Of a DNA stretch of 64,000 bases, positions 8,280 through 17,246 are shown one piece after another (the first letter of the stretch is position 1; every line of letters starts with the position of its first letter). The position numbers and the translations under genes are program-made. Origin of the DNA: Rhodobacterales bacterium HKCCE4037. Lineage in GTDB: Bacteria; Pseudomonadota; Alphaproteobacteria; Rhodobacterales; Rhodobacteraceae. The notes under the pieces were generated by a model that made no database searches, was not told where the DNA came from, and worked only from the letters and a program-made list of their open reading frames with translations. The stretch is taken from contig WVSM01000002.1 in assembly GCA_015689645.1 (NCBI GenBank), forward strand, positions 416,671 to 480,670, written 5' to 3'.

Positions 8280-9452
8280 ATGGATCAGGTTGTCATTTGT
8301 GGGGCGGCACGCACGCCGATGGGCGGGTTCCAGGGCAGCCTGTCACCGCTGACGGCGGCGGAACTTGGCGGCACCGCGATCCGGGCGGCGCTGGACGGGG
8401 CAGGAGTGGCAAGCGTCGACGAGGTTCTGATGGGCTGCGTGCTGCCCGCCGGCCAGGGCCAGGCCCCGGCGCGGCAGGCGGGTTTTCACGCGGGCCTCGA
8501 TGACAGTGTCCCGGCCACGACGCTCAACAAGATGTGCGGGTCGGGCATGAAAGCCGCGATGATGGCCCATGACGCGCTGGCGCTGGGACAGGCCGAGGTG
8601 ATCGTGGCGGGCGGCATGGAATCGATGACCAACGCGCCCTACCTGCTGCCCGCGATGCGCGGCGGCGCGCGGATCGGGCACCAGAAGACTCTGGACCACA
8701 TGTTCCTCGACGGGCTGGAAGACGCCTACGACAAGGGCCGCCTGATGGGCACTTTCGCCGAGGATTGCGCGCAGGCCTTCCAGTTCACCCGCGAAGCGCA
8801 GGACGCATACGCGCTCGGCTCGCTGGAGAACGCGCTGGCTGCGATCGAAAGCGGCGCCTTCGATGGCGAGGTCACGCCGGTCACGGTGAAAAGCCGCAAG
8901 GGCGCGGCCGAGGTCACCACCGATGAACAGCCCGGCAATGCGCGCCCCGACAAGATCCCGCAGCTCAAGCCCGCCTTCCGCGAGGGCGGCACGGTGACGG
9001 CGGCGAATTCCTCCTCCATCTCCGACGGCGCCGCGGCGCTTGTGCTTGCCAGTGCCAGCGCGGCGGAGGCGCAGGGCCTGCCCGTCCGCGCCCGCATCCT
9101 CGGCCACGCCTCCCACGCCCATGCGCCCGCGCTGTTCCCCACGGCCCCGGTGCCCGCTGCACAGAAACTGCTCGCGAAACTCGGATGGAGCGTCGATGAC
9201 GTTGACCTCTGGGAGGTGAACGAAGCCTTCGCGGTCGTGCCCATGGCCTTCATGCACGAGATGAACATCCCGCGCGAAAAGGTGAACGTGAACGGCGGTG
9301 CCTGCGCCCTGGGTCATCCCATCGGCGCCTCCGGCGCGCGGATCATGGTGACTCTTCTCAACGCGCTGGAAAAGCGTGGCCTCAAGCGCGGCATCGCGGC
9401 GATCTGCATCGGTGGCGGTGAGGGCACGGCCATCGCGATCGAGCGTGACTGA
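8280..9452 (+). CDS. Acetyl-CoA C-acetyltransferase (thiolase)
   Basis: Thiolase II type enzyme of 390 residues, condensing two acetyl-CoA to acetoacetyl-CoA or running the reverse thiolysis; possible roles are polyhydroxybutyrate precursor supply, ketone/fatty-acid breakdown or isoleucine catabolism. The nucleophile is Cys86 (NKMCGSGMKA), the active-site His346 lies in GHPIGASGAR, and the acid/base Cys376 in CIGGGEGTA; NEAF is also present. GGGAGGAAATC sits directly before the ATG. No phaB or other beta-oxidation gene adjoins, so the pathway cannot be fixed from context. Confidence 0.95.
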   Translation: MDQVVICGAARTPMGGFQGSLSPLTAAELGGTAIRAALDGAGVASVDEVLMGCVLPAGQGQAPARQAGFHAGLDDSVPATTLNKMCGSGMKAAMMAHDALALGQAEVIVAGGMESMTNAPYLLPAMRGGARIGHQKTLDHMFLDGLEDAYDKGRLMGTFAEDCAQAFQFTREAQDAYALGSLENALAAIESGAFDGEVTPVTVKSRKGAAEVTTDEQPGNARPDKIPQLKPAFREGGTVTAANSSSISDGAAALVLASASAAEAQGLPVRARILGHASHAHAPALFPTAPVPAAQKLLAKLGWSVDDVDLWEVNEAFAVVPMAFMHEMNIPREKVNVNGGACALGHPIGASGARIMVTLLNALEKRGLKRGIAAICIGGGEGTAIAIERD

Positions 9453-9453
9453 C

Positions 9454-9483
9454 CATCGTTGTTCCATGAAAATGCAAAATCCG
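9454..9483 (-). repeat. Dispersed 30-bp element, copy A
   Basis: On the minus strand it reads CGGATTTTGCATTTTCATGG followed by AACAACGATGG. Two further copies in the window share this core (38329-38360 and 56316-56347). The copy fills the whole gap between the thiolase stop and the next gene, and contains two in-frame ATGs that could be mistaken for that gene's start. Confidence 0.6.
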
Positions 9484-9936
9484 ATGACTGCCGACTACGC
9501 AACGCTCAAGAAGACAATCGCCTCGCTAACCGAGGGCGAAACTGACCCGGTTGCCCTGATGGCGACGCTGGCCTGCGAACTTCACCACGCCGACGACCGC
9601 TTCGACTGGACGGGCTTCTACCGCGTTACCGAACCGGGCCTCCTGAAGATCGGGCCCTACCAGGGTGGGCACGGCTGCCTGCAGATCCCGTTCGACAAGG
9701 GCGTCTGCGGGGCGGCGGCGCGCACGGGCGAGGTGCAGCTTGTGCCCGACGTCGACGCCTTCCCCGGCCACATCGCCTGCGCGTCCTCCACACGGTCGGA
9801 GATCGTCTTGCCGGTGCGGGATGCGTCCGGAGAGATTATCGCGGTGCTGGATATCGACAGCGACCAGCCCGATGCCTTCACGGAAGAGGATGCAGCGCAG
9901 CTCGAGGCGATCCTGACCGCCACCTTCGCGCGTTAA
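9484..9936 (+). CDS. msrC: Free methionine-(R)-sulfoxide reductase (GAF-domain fRMsr)
   Basis: Cytosolic GAF-fold enzyme reducing free Met-R-sulfoxide with thioredoxin. The three functional cysteines of the family are present: GHGCLQIPFDKG, GVCGAAARTGEVQ and GHIACASSTRSEIVLP. 150 residues from this start against about 165 in E. coli. Two earlier in-frame ATGs (9466 and 9472) lie inside a dispersed repeat element, so I prefer the ATG at 9484 (MTADYATLKK), although no Shine-Dalgarno sequence is evident for any of the three. It may be co-transcribed with the thiolase gene, which ends only 31 bases upstream. Confidence 0.9.
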   Translation: MTADYATLKKTIASLTEGETDPVALMATLACELHHADDRFDWTGFYRVTEPGLLKIGPYQGGHGCLQIPFDKGVCGAAARTGEVQLVPDVDAFPGHIACASSTRSEIVLPVRDASGEIIAVLDIDSDQPDAFTEEDAAQLEAILTATFAR

Positions 9937-9948
9937 ACCGGAAACGCT

Positions 9949-11433
9949 CTAATCGTCCTCGTTCACGACGGTCAGTTCGGGTGCTGTCAACGTGCGCGGC
10001 ACGGCCTCGACCCGCGGCGCGTCCTTCAGATCGTCGGAGGCTTCCTGCACCACCTGCATCGCTTCCAGCTTGCGGGCGGAGGGAAGGACCCGCGCCTCCA
10101 GCGAACCCATCGCCTTGTTGTAGCTGTCGACCGAGCGATTGAGCGCCGTGCCGACCTTTTGGAGATTGCCCGCGAAGGTGGCGAGGCGGCTGTAAAGCTC
10201 CTTCGCCTCGCGGTGGATGGTGATGGCGTTCTCCGCCACCGCCTCCTGCTGCCAGCCGAAGGCGATGGTGCGCAGGAGGGCGATCAAGGTGGAGGGCGTG
10301 GCGATCACGACGCGCGATTCCATTGCCCGTTCGATCAGGCCGGGATCGGCCTCCACCGCCGCCGAGAGGAACACGTCGCCGGGGATGAACATCACCACGA
10401 AATCGGGCGTGTTCTGCAACAGGTCATGGTAGCGCTTGGATGAGAGCGCGCGGACATGGTCGGCCACCTGCCGCGCGTGGCGGGTGATGGCGATGTCGCG
10501 GGCATCGGGTGTCTCTGCCTCTAGCGCATCGAGGTAGCCGTCGAGAGAGGTCTTGGCGTCGATCACGAGGGATCGCCCGCCCGGCATCCGGACGATGGCA
10601 TCGGGGCGCTGCAAACCTTCGTCGGTGCGGTGGCTGACCTCGGTGTGGAAATCGACGTGCTCGGACATGCCGGCCATTTCGCAGACCTGCCGAAGCTGCA
10701 TCTCGCCCCAGCGGCCCCGCGTCTTTGGCGCACGAAGCGCCTGCACCAGTTTGCGGGTCTCGCCGGTCAGGGCCGATTGCCCGAGCTTCAGCTCATCGAC
10801 CTGCGTCTTTATCGCGGAATAGGCGTCGGTCCGCGATTTCTCCATCTCGCGCAGCACGTTGTCGAATGCGCCGAGTTTCTCGTTCAGCGGTTTGACCATG
10901 CCGTCGATGGCCTTCTGGCGCGCGTCCAGTTCGGCCTTCGCGGTCTCCGAATGGGTGGCGAAGCGTTCGGTCACGCGGTCGAGGAAGGCCTTGGAATTGC
11001 CCTCCAGCACCTCGCTGGCGAGGTTGCGGAACTGCGATTTCAGCGCCTCGTTGAGGCCCTGAAGTTCTTCTAGCCGCGCCTTGTGGGTCGCCTGTTCCGT
11101 CTCCAGCCGCGCTTCGGCCTGGTTCAAGGCGCCGAGCAGGTGGTCGCGTTCCTCCCGCGTGTCGGCAAGCGTTTGTTCCAGTTGCGGCAGACGCTCTGCC
11201 CGGGCCTCCATCGCGGCCATCTGGCGGCGGGTGTCTTCCAACCCGGCAAGGTCACGATTGGCCCGGCGCAGGCGGGTGCCGCGCAGGATGAGGGCGACCA
11301 GCAGGCCGAGGCCGATCAGCACGGCCAGCAGGAAATAGGCGGGCAGCGGGTCGATGTCTGGCCCGAACGGGCTGGTCGCGCGCAGGCTGGCGGCAATCGA
11401 CTCGAGAAAGGCGAAGAAGGGCGCGTTTTCCAT
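9949..11433 (-). CDS. rmuC: DNA recombination protein RmuC
   Basis: RmuC family, 494 residues, associated with limiting DNA rearrangements at inverted repeats; it has a nuclease-like fold. One N-terminal membrane segment (LPAYFLLAVLIGLGLLVALIL) leads into a long coiled coil (about residues 50-150) and then the conserved core with KTRGRWGEMQLRQVCEMAGM, RSLVIDAKTSLDGYLDA and FVVMFIPGDVFLSAA. It is the last gene of a long minus-strand block, three bases after mutL, so co-transcription is very likely. Confidence 0.95.
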   Translation of the reverse strand: MENAPFFAFLESIAASLRATSPFGPDIDPLPAYFLLAVLIGLGLLVALILRGTRLRRANRDLAGLEDTRRQMAAMEARAERLPQLEQTLADTREERDHLLGALNQAEARLETEQATHKARLEELQGLNEALKSQFRNLASEVLEGNSKAFLDRVTERFATHSETAKAELDARQKAIDGMVKPLNEKLGAFDNVLREMEKSRTDAYSAIKTQVDELKLGQSALTGETRKLVQALRAPKTRGRWGEMQLRQVCEMAGMSEHVDFHTEVSHRTDEGLQRPDAIVRMPGGRSLVIDAKTSLDGYLDALEAETPDARDIAITRHARQVADHVRALSSKRYHDLLQNTPDFVVMFIPGDVFLSAAVEADPGLIERAMESRVVIATPSTLIALLRTIAFGWQQEAVAENAITIHREAKELYSRLATFAGNLQKVGTALNRSVDSYNKAMGSLEARVLPSARKLEAMQVVQEASDDLKDAPRVEAVPRTLTAPELTVVNEDD

Positions 11434-11436
11434 GGC

Positions 11437-13266
11437 TCAGGTCCGCCCGAACAGGCGTTCGATATCAGTGAGTTTCAGCTCCACGTAGGTGGGCCGCCCG
11501 TGGTTGCACTGGCCCGACATCGGCGTCGCCTCCATCTCGCGCAGGAGCGCGTTCATCTCGTCGGCGCGCATCTGCCGGCCCGAGCGGATCGAGCCGTGGC
11601 AGGCGACGCGGCTCAGGACAGCTTCGACGCGGGCCTGCAATGTCTGGCTGTCGCCCAGGTCATCGAGTTCATCGAGGATGTCACGCAACAGCGCCTCCGC
11701 GTTGATTTCCCCGAGGATCGCCGGGGTTTCGCGCACGGCGACGGTGCCGGGGCCGAAGGCTTCGATCAGCAGGCCGAACCGTTCCAGCTCTGCCGCGTGA
11801 TCGAGCAGGCGGTCGGCATCGTTGCCCAAGGTGATGATCTCGGGGATCAGCAGCGCCTGCCGCGCAACGCCATGTTCGGCCATCTGGGTCTTCAGTTTCT
11901 CGTAGACCAGCCGCTCATGCGCGGCGTGCTGATCGACGAGCACGATGCCGTTGGGGGTCTGGGCGATGATGTAATTCTCGTGCACCTGTGCGCGTGCGGC
12001 ACCCAAGGGGCCGTCGCTTTCGATAACCGGCTCGTCCACGCGGGCGGAGGGCGCGCTGCCCCAACCGGGGGCGGCTTCGGCGAAGCCGCGCGGGGCGGGG
12101 CGGTCCATCTGGTAGATGCGGGGTTCGGGATGCGAGGAGGGGGGCGCTCCGAGAGGGAGCGACTCCCGAGGCGCGGCGGAGAAGGCGCGCAGCGTCGCGT
12201 CGCCCACGGTCGAAGACGCGCGGTGCCCGGCCTCGGCCAGCGCATGCCGCAGGCCCGAGACGATCAGGCCGCGCGCCACTCCGGGTTCGCGGAACCGCAC
12301 CTCGGATTTCGCCGGGTGCACGTTGACGTCCACACGCTCCGGCGGGCAGTCGATGAACAGAACCGCCGCCGGGTGCCGGTCGCGGGACAGCACGTCCATG
12401 TAGGCCGCGCGCAGGGCGCCGATCAGCAGCTTGTCGCGGACCGGACGGCCATTGACGAACAGGAACTGCGCCACCGCCGAGCCGCGCGAATAGGTCGGCA
12501 GGCCCGCGTAGCCGGTCAGTCGGAGGCCCTCGCGCTCCGCGTCGATGGGCAGGGCGTTCTCGGTGAACTCGCGGCCGAGGATCGTGGTCAGCCGTCCGCG
12601 CAGCGCATCGAACAGGTCGCCGGTTTCCGGGTCGGCGCGGAAGATCACGCGCTCGCCGTCCGTCACTTCCTTCAAAGTGAAGCCCACTGCCGGTTCGGCC
12701 ATGGCCAACCGCTTCACGACGTCGGTGATCGCCTGCATTTCCGCCCGGTCGGAGCGGAGGAATTTCAGGCGCGCGGGCGTGGCAAAGAACAGGTCGCGCA
12801 ATTCGACAACCGTGCCACGGTTCAGCGCGGCGGGTTTCACCGCTTCGGGCGCGCCGCCGGAGACGCGGATCACGTGGCCCGCATCGGACGCGCGCGAGGT
12901 GATCGACAGCCGTCCGACCGAGCCGAGCGAGGGCAGAGCCTCCCCCCGGAAGCCGAAGGAATGGATGTTCAGGAGGTCGCTGCCGTCAATCTTGGACGTC
13001 GCGTGGCGCGACAGGGCGAGCGGCAGATCCTCGGCCTCCATCCCGCATCCATCGTCGGTCACGCGGATCAGGGTCTTGCCGCCATGGGCGACCTCGATCA
13101 CCACCCGCCGGGCCTCGGCATCGATGGCATTCTCGACCAGTTCCTTCACCGCCGAAGCGGGGCGTTCCACGACCTCACCCGCCGCGATCCGGTTGATTGC
13201 AGCTTCGTCGAGTTGACGGATCACGGGGCGCTGATTTGCGCTTATATTGGGGTTGGTGGCGGCCAT
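11437..13266 (-). CDS. mutL: DNA mismatch repair protein MutL
   Basis: MutL, 609 residues. The N-terminal GHKL ATPase shows [36 protein letters not shown] and [15 protein letters not shown]. The C-terminal dimerisation domain includes [25 protein letters not shown] and the final [11 protein letters not shown]. The endonuclease-type DQHAxxE signature is present (DQHAAHERL), consistent with a MutL that nicks DNA in organisms without MutH. It sits between the M16 peptidase pair and rmuC, an arrangement seen in related Rhodobacteraceae. Confidence 0.97.
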   Translation of the reverse strand: MAATNPNISANQRPVIRQLDEAAINRIAAGEVVERPASAVKELVENAIDAEARRVVIEVAHGGKTLIRVTDDGCGMEAEDLPLALSRHATSKIDGSDLLNIHSFGFRGEALPSLGSVGRLSITSRASDAGHVIRVSGGAPEAVKPAALNRGTVVELRDLFFATPARLKFLRSDRAEMQAITDVVKRLAMAEPAVGFTLKEVTDGERVIFRADPETGDLFDALRGRLTTILGREFTENALPIDAEREGLRLTGYAGLPTYSRGSAVAQFLFVNGRPVRDKLLIGALRAAYMDVLSRDRHPAAVLFIDCPPERVDVNVHPAKSEVRFREPGVARGLIVSGLRHALAEAGHRASSTVGDATLRAFSAAPRESLPLGAPPSSHPEPRIYQMDRPAPRGFAEAAPGWGSAPSARVDEPVIESDGPLGAARAQVHENYIIAQTPNGIVLVDQHAAHERLVYEKLKTQMAEHGVARQALLIPEIITLGNDADRLLDHAAELERFGLLIEAFGPGTVAVRETPAILGEINAEALLRDILDELDDLGDSQTLQARVEAVLSRVACHGSIRSGRQMRADEMNALLREMEATPMSGQCNHGRPTYVELKLTDIERLFGRT

Positions 13267-13314
13267 GCCCCTAGGGATAGCATGGCCACCGGTCTCTTGG
13301 AACCGATTCGAGGA

Positions 13315-14694
13315 TCAGTTCGAGGGTTCAAGCCCCTCGGGCCGGCCGACCACCACGAATTGCAGGGTCTCGGGGTCGATGATCCGCTCGGCGACCCGCT
13401 GGATATCCTCCAGCGTCACCTCCATCACCCGCTCGTTCCGGCCGTTGATGTAGTCGATGGGCATGTCATCGGCCTGCATCGCCGCCATGGTTCCGGCGAT
13501 GGAACTATTGCCGCTGAACCGCAGCGGATAGGCGCCGGTCATGTACCGCTGCGCGGCCTCCAGCTCTTCCTCCGTCACGCCGTTCTCGGCCAGATCGGCC
13601 CATTCGGCGAGCACGACGTCGATGGCTTCCGCCACGAGGTCGTTGGAGGAACTGAACCCGCCCTGGTGCATGGCGATGTAATCGGACAAGGCCGTCCATG
13701 TGCTGATCCCGTAGGTCAGGCCACGTTCCTCGCGCACTTCCTGGTTGAGGCGCGAGCGGTAGCCGCCACCGCCGAGGATCTCGTTCATCACGAAATAGGG
13801 GAAGAAATCCGGGTCCGTGCGCTCGATCCCTTCGTTGCCGAAGATCACCGAGGATTGCGGGACGGGGAAGTCGATCAGTTCGATGCCACCGGGGGCACTG
13901 TATTCGGCCGGTTCCGGCAGAGGAACGTCCGCAACGGGCAGATCGCCGAGCAGGTCGTCCAGCAACACGCCCAGTTCCTCGGGCGTGATGTCGCCCGCCA
14001 CGCCGACCGACACGCGGTCACGCACCAGCGCGCTGCGATGGGCCGCGACGATATCCTCGCGCGTCAGGGCGGAGACACTTTCAACGGTGCCATCGAGGCT
14101 GGTGGCGTAGGGATGGTCGCCAAAGGCCAAGGCGTTGAAAGTCTGGCCCGCGATCGTGTCGGGGTCGGTCAGGTCATATTCGATGCCGGAGATCACCTGC
14201 TGACGGACGCGTTCGATCGCTGTCGGGTCGAAAGCGGGATCCACAAGCGCACCGCGCAGGAGCGCCATCGCCTCATCGCGGTTCTGCGTCAGCACCTGGG
14301 CGCTGACGACGACCTCGTCGCGGTAGGTGTCGAAGCCGAAACTCGCGGCAAGCCCTTCCTGCGCGGCGGCGAATTCCTGCGAGTCCAACTCGCTGGTGCC
14401 TTCTTCCAGAAGCGCCATCATCAGGTTTGTGGCCCCGCGTGCGCCCGGCCGGTCGATTGAGCCGCCGCCGTCGAACCACATTTCGATGGCCATGAAGGGA
14501 ATTGAATTGTCCTGCACCAGCCAGGCTTCGATGCCGCCGGGCGAGGTGACAAGCTGGATGTCGATGATCGCATCGACCGGCTCCATCTCGTCCTCGGCAA
14601 GTTGGGCCTGCGCCCAGAGCGGCGCGGGAAGCGTGACCGGCGCGGCGAGCATCGTGGCCGCGAGAAGCGGCGAGAGGTAACGGGCGAAGGTCAT
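13315..14694 (-). CDS. M16-family peptidase-like protein, non-catalytic partner
   Basis: A 459-residue secreted protein (signal peptide up to about residue 29, LPAPLWAQA) with the M16 (pitrilysin/insulinase) fold. Where an active M16 has HxxEH, this one reads GATNLMMALLEEG, so the zinc ligands are missing; the second-half blocks (LNQEVREERGLTYGIST and FVVVGRPEGL) are conserved. It overlaps the upstream M16 gene by four bases (ATGA). Paired active/inactive M16 proteins usually form a heterodimeric periplasmic peptidase, which is what I infer here. Confidence 0.9.
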   Translation of the reverse strand: MTFARYLSPLLAATMLAAPVTLPAPLWAQAQLAEDEMEPVDAIIDIQLVTSPGGIEAWLVQDNSIPFMAIEMWFDGGGSIDRPGARGATNLMMALLEEGTSELDSQEFAAAQEGLAASFGFDTYRDEVVVSAQVLTQNRDEAMALLRGALVDPAFDPTAIERVRQQVISGIEYDLTDPDTIAGQTFNALAFGDHPYATSLDGTVESVSALTREDIVAAHRSALVRDRVSVGVAGDITPEELGVLLDDLLGDLPVADVPLPEPAEYSAPGGIELIDFPVPQSSVIFGNEGIERTDPDFFPYFVMNEILGGGGYRSRLNQEVREERGLTYGISTWTALSDYIAMHQGGFSSSNDLVAEAIDVVLAEWADLAENGVTEEELEAAQRYMTGAYPLRFSGNSSIAGTMAAMQADDMPIDYINGRNERVMEVTLEDIQRVAERIIDPETLQFVVVGRPEGLEPSN

Positions 14695-16058
14695 TGCGAC
14701 ACCTCTTCGGTTTCGTCTGCGTCAGGGGCGGGGCGGTCGAGGTAGCCGATCACGGCGGGATCCTGCGCGAACAGGGCGCGGGCCATCTCCATCACCTCGT
14801 CGGTCGTGATCGTGGCCGTGATGTCGAGCCAGTTCTCCCAATCCTCCACGGTGAAGCCGGTGGTCAGCGTGGCGCCGAGGCTTTGCGCCTGTCCCGCCGC
14901 GTCGTCCTGCGCGTAGATCTGGCTGGCTTCCCACTGAAACAGAATGCGGTTGAACGCCTCCTCGTCGATGCCGTCTTCTAGGAATTCATCGATCACGGCG
15001 AGGATGTCGTCCTCGGCTTGCTCAAGGGAGCGTCCGGGAACAGGCATGTTCAGCAGCGTGAAGGGCCGATGGTCGAGGCTGGTGGCGCTGTAATAGGCCG
15101 CCGCGAACAGGGAGAGTTCATTCTCGATCTGCAATTCACGGGCGAAGACGGAGGTGAAATCGCTGTCGCTCAGCACGGCGCGCAAAAGCTCCATCGTCGC
15201 GGCGGAGCGGACGTCGTCGACGAGCGTGTCGTCGACTGGAAACAGGATCGAGACGTAGGGGTTCGCAACCCGATCATCCTCGTAATACACGCGCCTAAGG
15301 GCGTTCTGCGGCGGCTCCACCGGCCGCATGCGAGATTCGACCGATGCGATGTCGGGGCTCGCAGGGATCGGGCCGTAATGTTCTTCGGCGAGGGCGCGAA
15401 CCTCCTCGGGCGTCACGTCGCCGGCGACCACGAGAATCGCGTTGTTGGGATGGTAATGCAGGTCATACCAATCCTGCAGCATCTCGATGGTCAGGTTCTG
15501 AATCTCGTGCCGCCAGCCGATGATCGGCCGTCCATAGGCGTGATTGCGGAAATAGGTCGCCGACATCTGTTCGTTGAACAGCGCCCCGGGGGACCCGTCG
15601 GTGCGCTGCGCACGTTCTTCCAGGACCACGGAAATCTCGGTTTCGACCTCCTCGGGCACCAGCACGAGGTCGCGCATGCGGTCGGCTTCCATCTGCATCA
15701 TCAGCCCCAGCCGGTCGGCCGAGACGGTCTGGTGATACGCGGTGTAATCCCAGGAGGTGAAAGCGTTGTCGGACCCGCCGTTGGCTTCGACCGTGGCCGA
15801 AAACTCTCCGGCTTCCATATCGTCGGTGCTGTTGAACATCAGGTGCTCGAGCAGGTGGGCGACACCGCCCTGACCGGGCAATTCATCGGCAGCCCCGGCG
15901 CGATACCAGATCATGTGCGTGACGGAGGGGGAGCGGTGATCCTCGACCACCACGACCTGAAGGCCGTTCTCGAGGGTGAAGTCACTGACCTGCCCGGTGG
16001 CCTGCGCAGCCAGTGGAGCAAGGGCCAGGCCTACAATCAGGCCAAGGCGTCGGAACAT
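14691..16058 (-). CDS. M16-family zinc metallopeptidase, catalytic subunit
   Basis: A 455-residue secreted zinc peptidase with the inverted zinc motif HLLEH (GGVAHLLEHLMFN), and downstream acidic ligand region in the MRDLVLVPEEVETEISVVLEE block. The signal peptide is MFRRLGLIVGLALAPLAAQA. A longer open frame extends upstream, but the ATG at 16056-16058 gives a proper signal peptide and follows GGAGAT. Translational overlap with the zinc-less partner points to a heterodimer that degrades peptides in the periplasm. Substrates unknown. Confidence 0.92.
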   Translation of the reverse strand: MFRRLGLIVGLALAPLAAQATGQVSDFTLENGLQVVVVEDHRSPSVTHMIWYRAGAADELPGQGGVAHLLEHLMFNSTDDMEAGEFSATVEANGGSDNAFTSWDYTAYHQTVSADRLGLMMQMEADRMRDLVLVPEEVETEISVVLEERAQRTDGSPGALFNEQMSATYFRNHAYGRPIIGWRHEIQNLTIEMLQDWYDLHYHPNNAILVVAGDVTPEEVRALAEEHYGPIPASPDIASVESRMRPVEPPQNALRRVYYEDDRVANPYVSILFPVDDTLVDDVRSAATMELLRAVLSDSDFTSVFARELQIENELSLFAAAYYSATSLDHRPFTLLNMPVPGRSLEQAEDDILAVIDEFLEDGIDEEAFNRILFQWEASQIYAQDDAAGQAQSLGATLTTGFTVEDWENWLDITATITTDEVMEMARALFAQDPAVIGYLDRPAPDADETEEVSQ

Positions 16059-16194
16059 GGAAGGGATCTCCGGCAAGAACTGTCTGCCGGTGAATGTATG
16101 GAAAAGCGGGGGTGCATCAACCGTTCTGACGCAGTCGTGACGCGGGCGCGGGGTCAGGTTTCCCGCACTGGTCAGATGGACCGGCCGTCGAACC

Positions 16195-16695
16195 TCACTC
16201 CGCCGGTGGCGCGGACGGCGTCTGCACGCCCATGCGGCGCAGGCGGTCAAGCTCGGCGTAACGGTCCAGCGACTGCCCGCTGTAGGCGTCGAAATAGACG
16301 TTGTTGCGGAACAGCCGCTCGAGTATGCGCCCGTCATTCTGACGACGGAATTGCTCGTCCTCGGCGGCCAGGACCGCGCGGATGTTGGCGTCGACACCGA
16401 AACGTGACGCGTAGGAGACCATGCCCCCAGCCGACGGTGCCGCGTTGACGTTGCCGCCGAGCGCCGCGATGGCATCGGCTTCGGGGTTGGGATCGGCGCG
16501 GTTGATCCCGCCGGGCGTGGGGGTCGGCAATGCGGCGGTCGTGGGCAATTCCAGTTCCCGCGTGGGGACCACGCTGAATTCGTCGGGCCCGCTTTCCGTG
16601 TTGCGTAGGTTCATCAGCGTCGGCGTGCCGCCATCGCAGGCTGCCAAAGCCATGACCGCCACAGTCAAACCCAGAATTGTAACGCGCATCTGCAT
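16195..16695 (-). CDS. DUF3035 family lipoprotein
   Basis: A 166-residue predicted lipoprotein. The lipobox MALAAC follows a short hydrophobic segment, so Cys should be lipidated after processing by the LspA encoded just upstream. The rest is Pro/Ala-rich then a short charged helix region (EDEQFRRQNDGRILERLF). The start at 16695 is chosen because GGAGAGG lies seven bases upstream; a longer frame has no signal features. DUF3035 proteins next to lspA recur in Rhodobacteraceae, but their role is unknown. Confidence 0.82.
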   Translation of the reverse strand: MQMRVTILGLTVAVMALAACDGGTPTLMNLRNTESGPDEFSVVPTRELELPTTAALPTPTPGGINRADPNPEADAIAALGGNVNAAPSAGGMVSYASRFGVDANIRAVLAAEDEQFRRQNDGRILERLFRNNVYFDAYSGQSLDRYAELDRLRRMGVQTPSAPPAE

Positions 16696-16761
16696 CCCAA
16701 CCTCTCCTTGCTTCGCCGGTCTAACGCATCTTCTGCGGGGCGTCACGGGGTTACGAGGGAT

Positions 16762-17235
16762 TTAGGCGTCCCTGTTGCGGGAATCCGCAAAGAAGATCAG
16801 CCCGAAGGCGCCCGCAAAGATGCCCACATCGGCGATGTTGAAGGCGAACGGGTTGTCGATTCCGCAGCAGGACATGTTCAGGAAGTCGATCACCGCGCCG
16901 TGGATGATCCGGTCGATCGAGTTTCCGAGCGCCCCGCCGATCACCGATCCGGCCGCGATCAGCGCGATGGGACGGGTCAGCCCGGTCTTCGCCCAGTAAA
17001 GCAGCCAGGCGACGATGACAGCGGCGACGCCCACCAGCACCCAGCGCATCACCTCCGGGCCTCCGCCGAAGAGGCCGAAGTTGATGCCCGTGTTCCAGCC
17101 GAGGTGGAAGTTCAGCAATGGCGGAAGGACTTCGATATGCCAAAGCTCGATCAGGTTGAGGCCATAAAGCACGCCGTATTTCGACCCCTGGTCGAGGGCG
17201 AACCAGATCAGGGCGCTGTAGAAGACGAGCCGCAT
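16762..17235 (-). CDS. lspA: Lipoprotein signal peptidase LspA
   Basis: Aspartic inner-membrane peptidase (signal peptidase II) cutting prolipoproteins before the lipidated Cys; 157 residues, four membrane segments. Both catalytic Asp motifs are visible: GNSIDRIIHGAVIDF and FNIADVGIFAG. The early Asp-Gln in LDQGSKYGVLYGL is also typical. It lies 11 bases after purH and upstream of a lipoprotein gene that should itself be a substrate. Confidence 0.96.
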   Translation of the reverse strand: MRLVFYSALIWFALDQGSKYGVLYGLNLIELWHIEVLPPLLNFHLGWNTGINFGLFGGGPEVMRWVLVGVAAVIVAWLLYWAKTGLTRPIALIAAGSVIGGALGNSIDRIIHGAVIDFLNMSCCGIDNPFAFNIADVGIFAGAFGLIFFADSRNRDA

Positions 17236-17246
17236 GAAGATGTTCC

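Noticed and set aside
11083..14460. A 1125-codon open frame antisense to rmuC, mutL and an M16 gene
   Set aside because: It is a by-product of high GC in the third codon position; the opposite strand has recognisable MutL, RmuC and M16 motifs and no family similarity appears in this frame.
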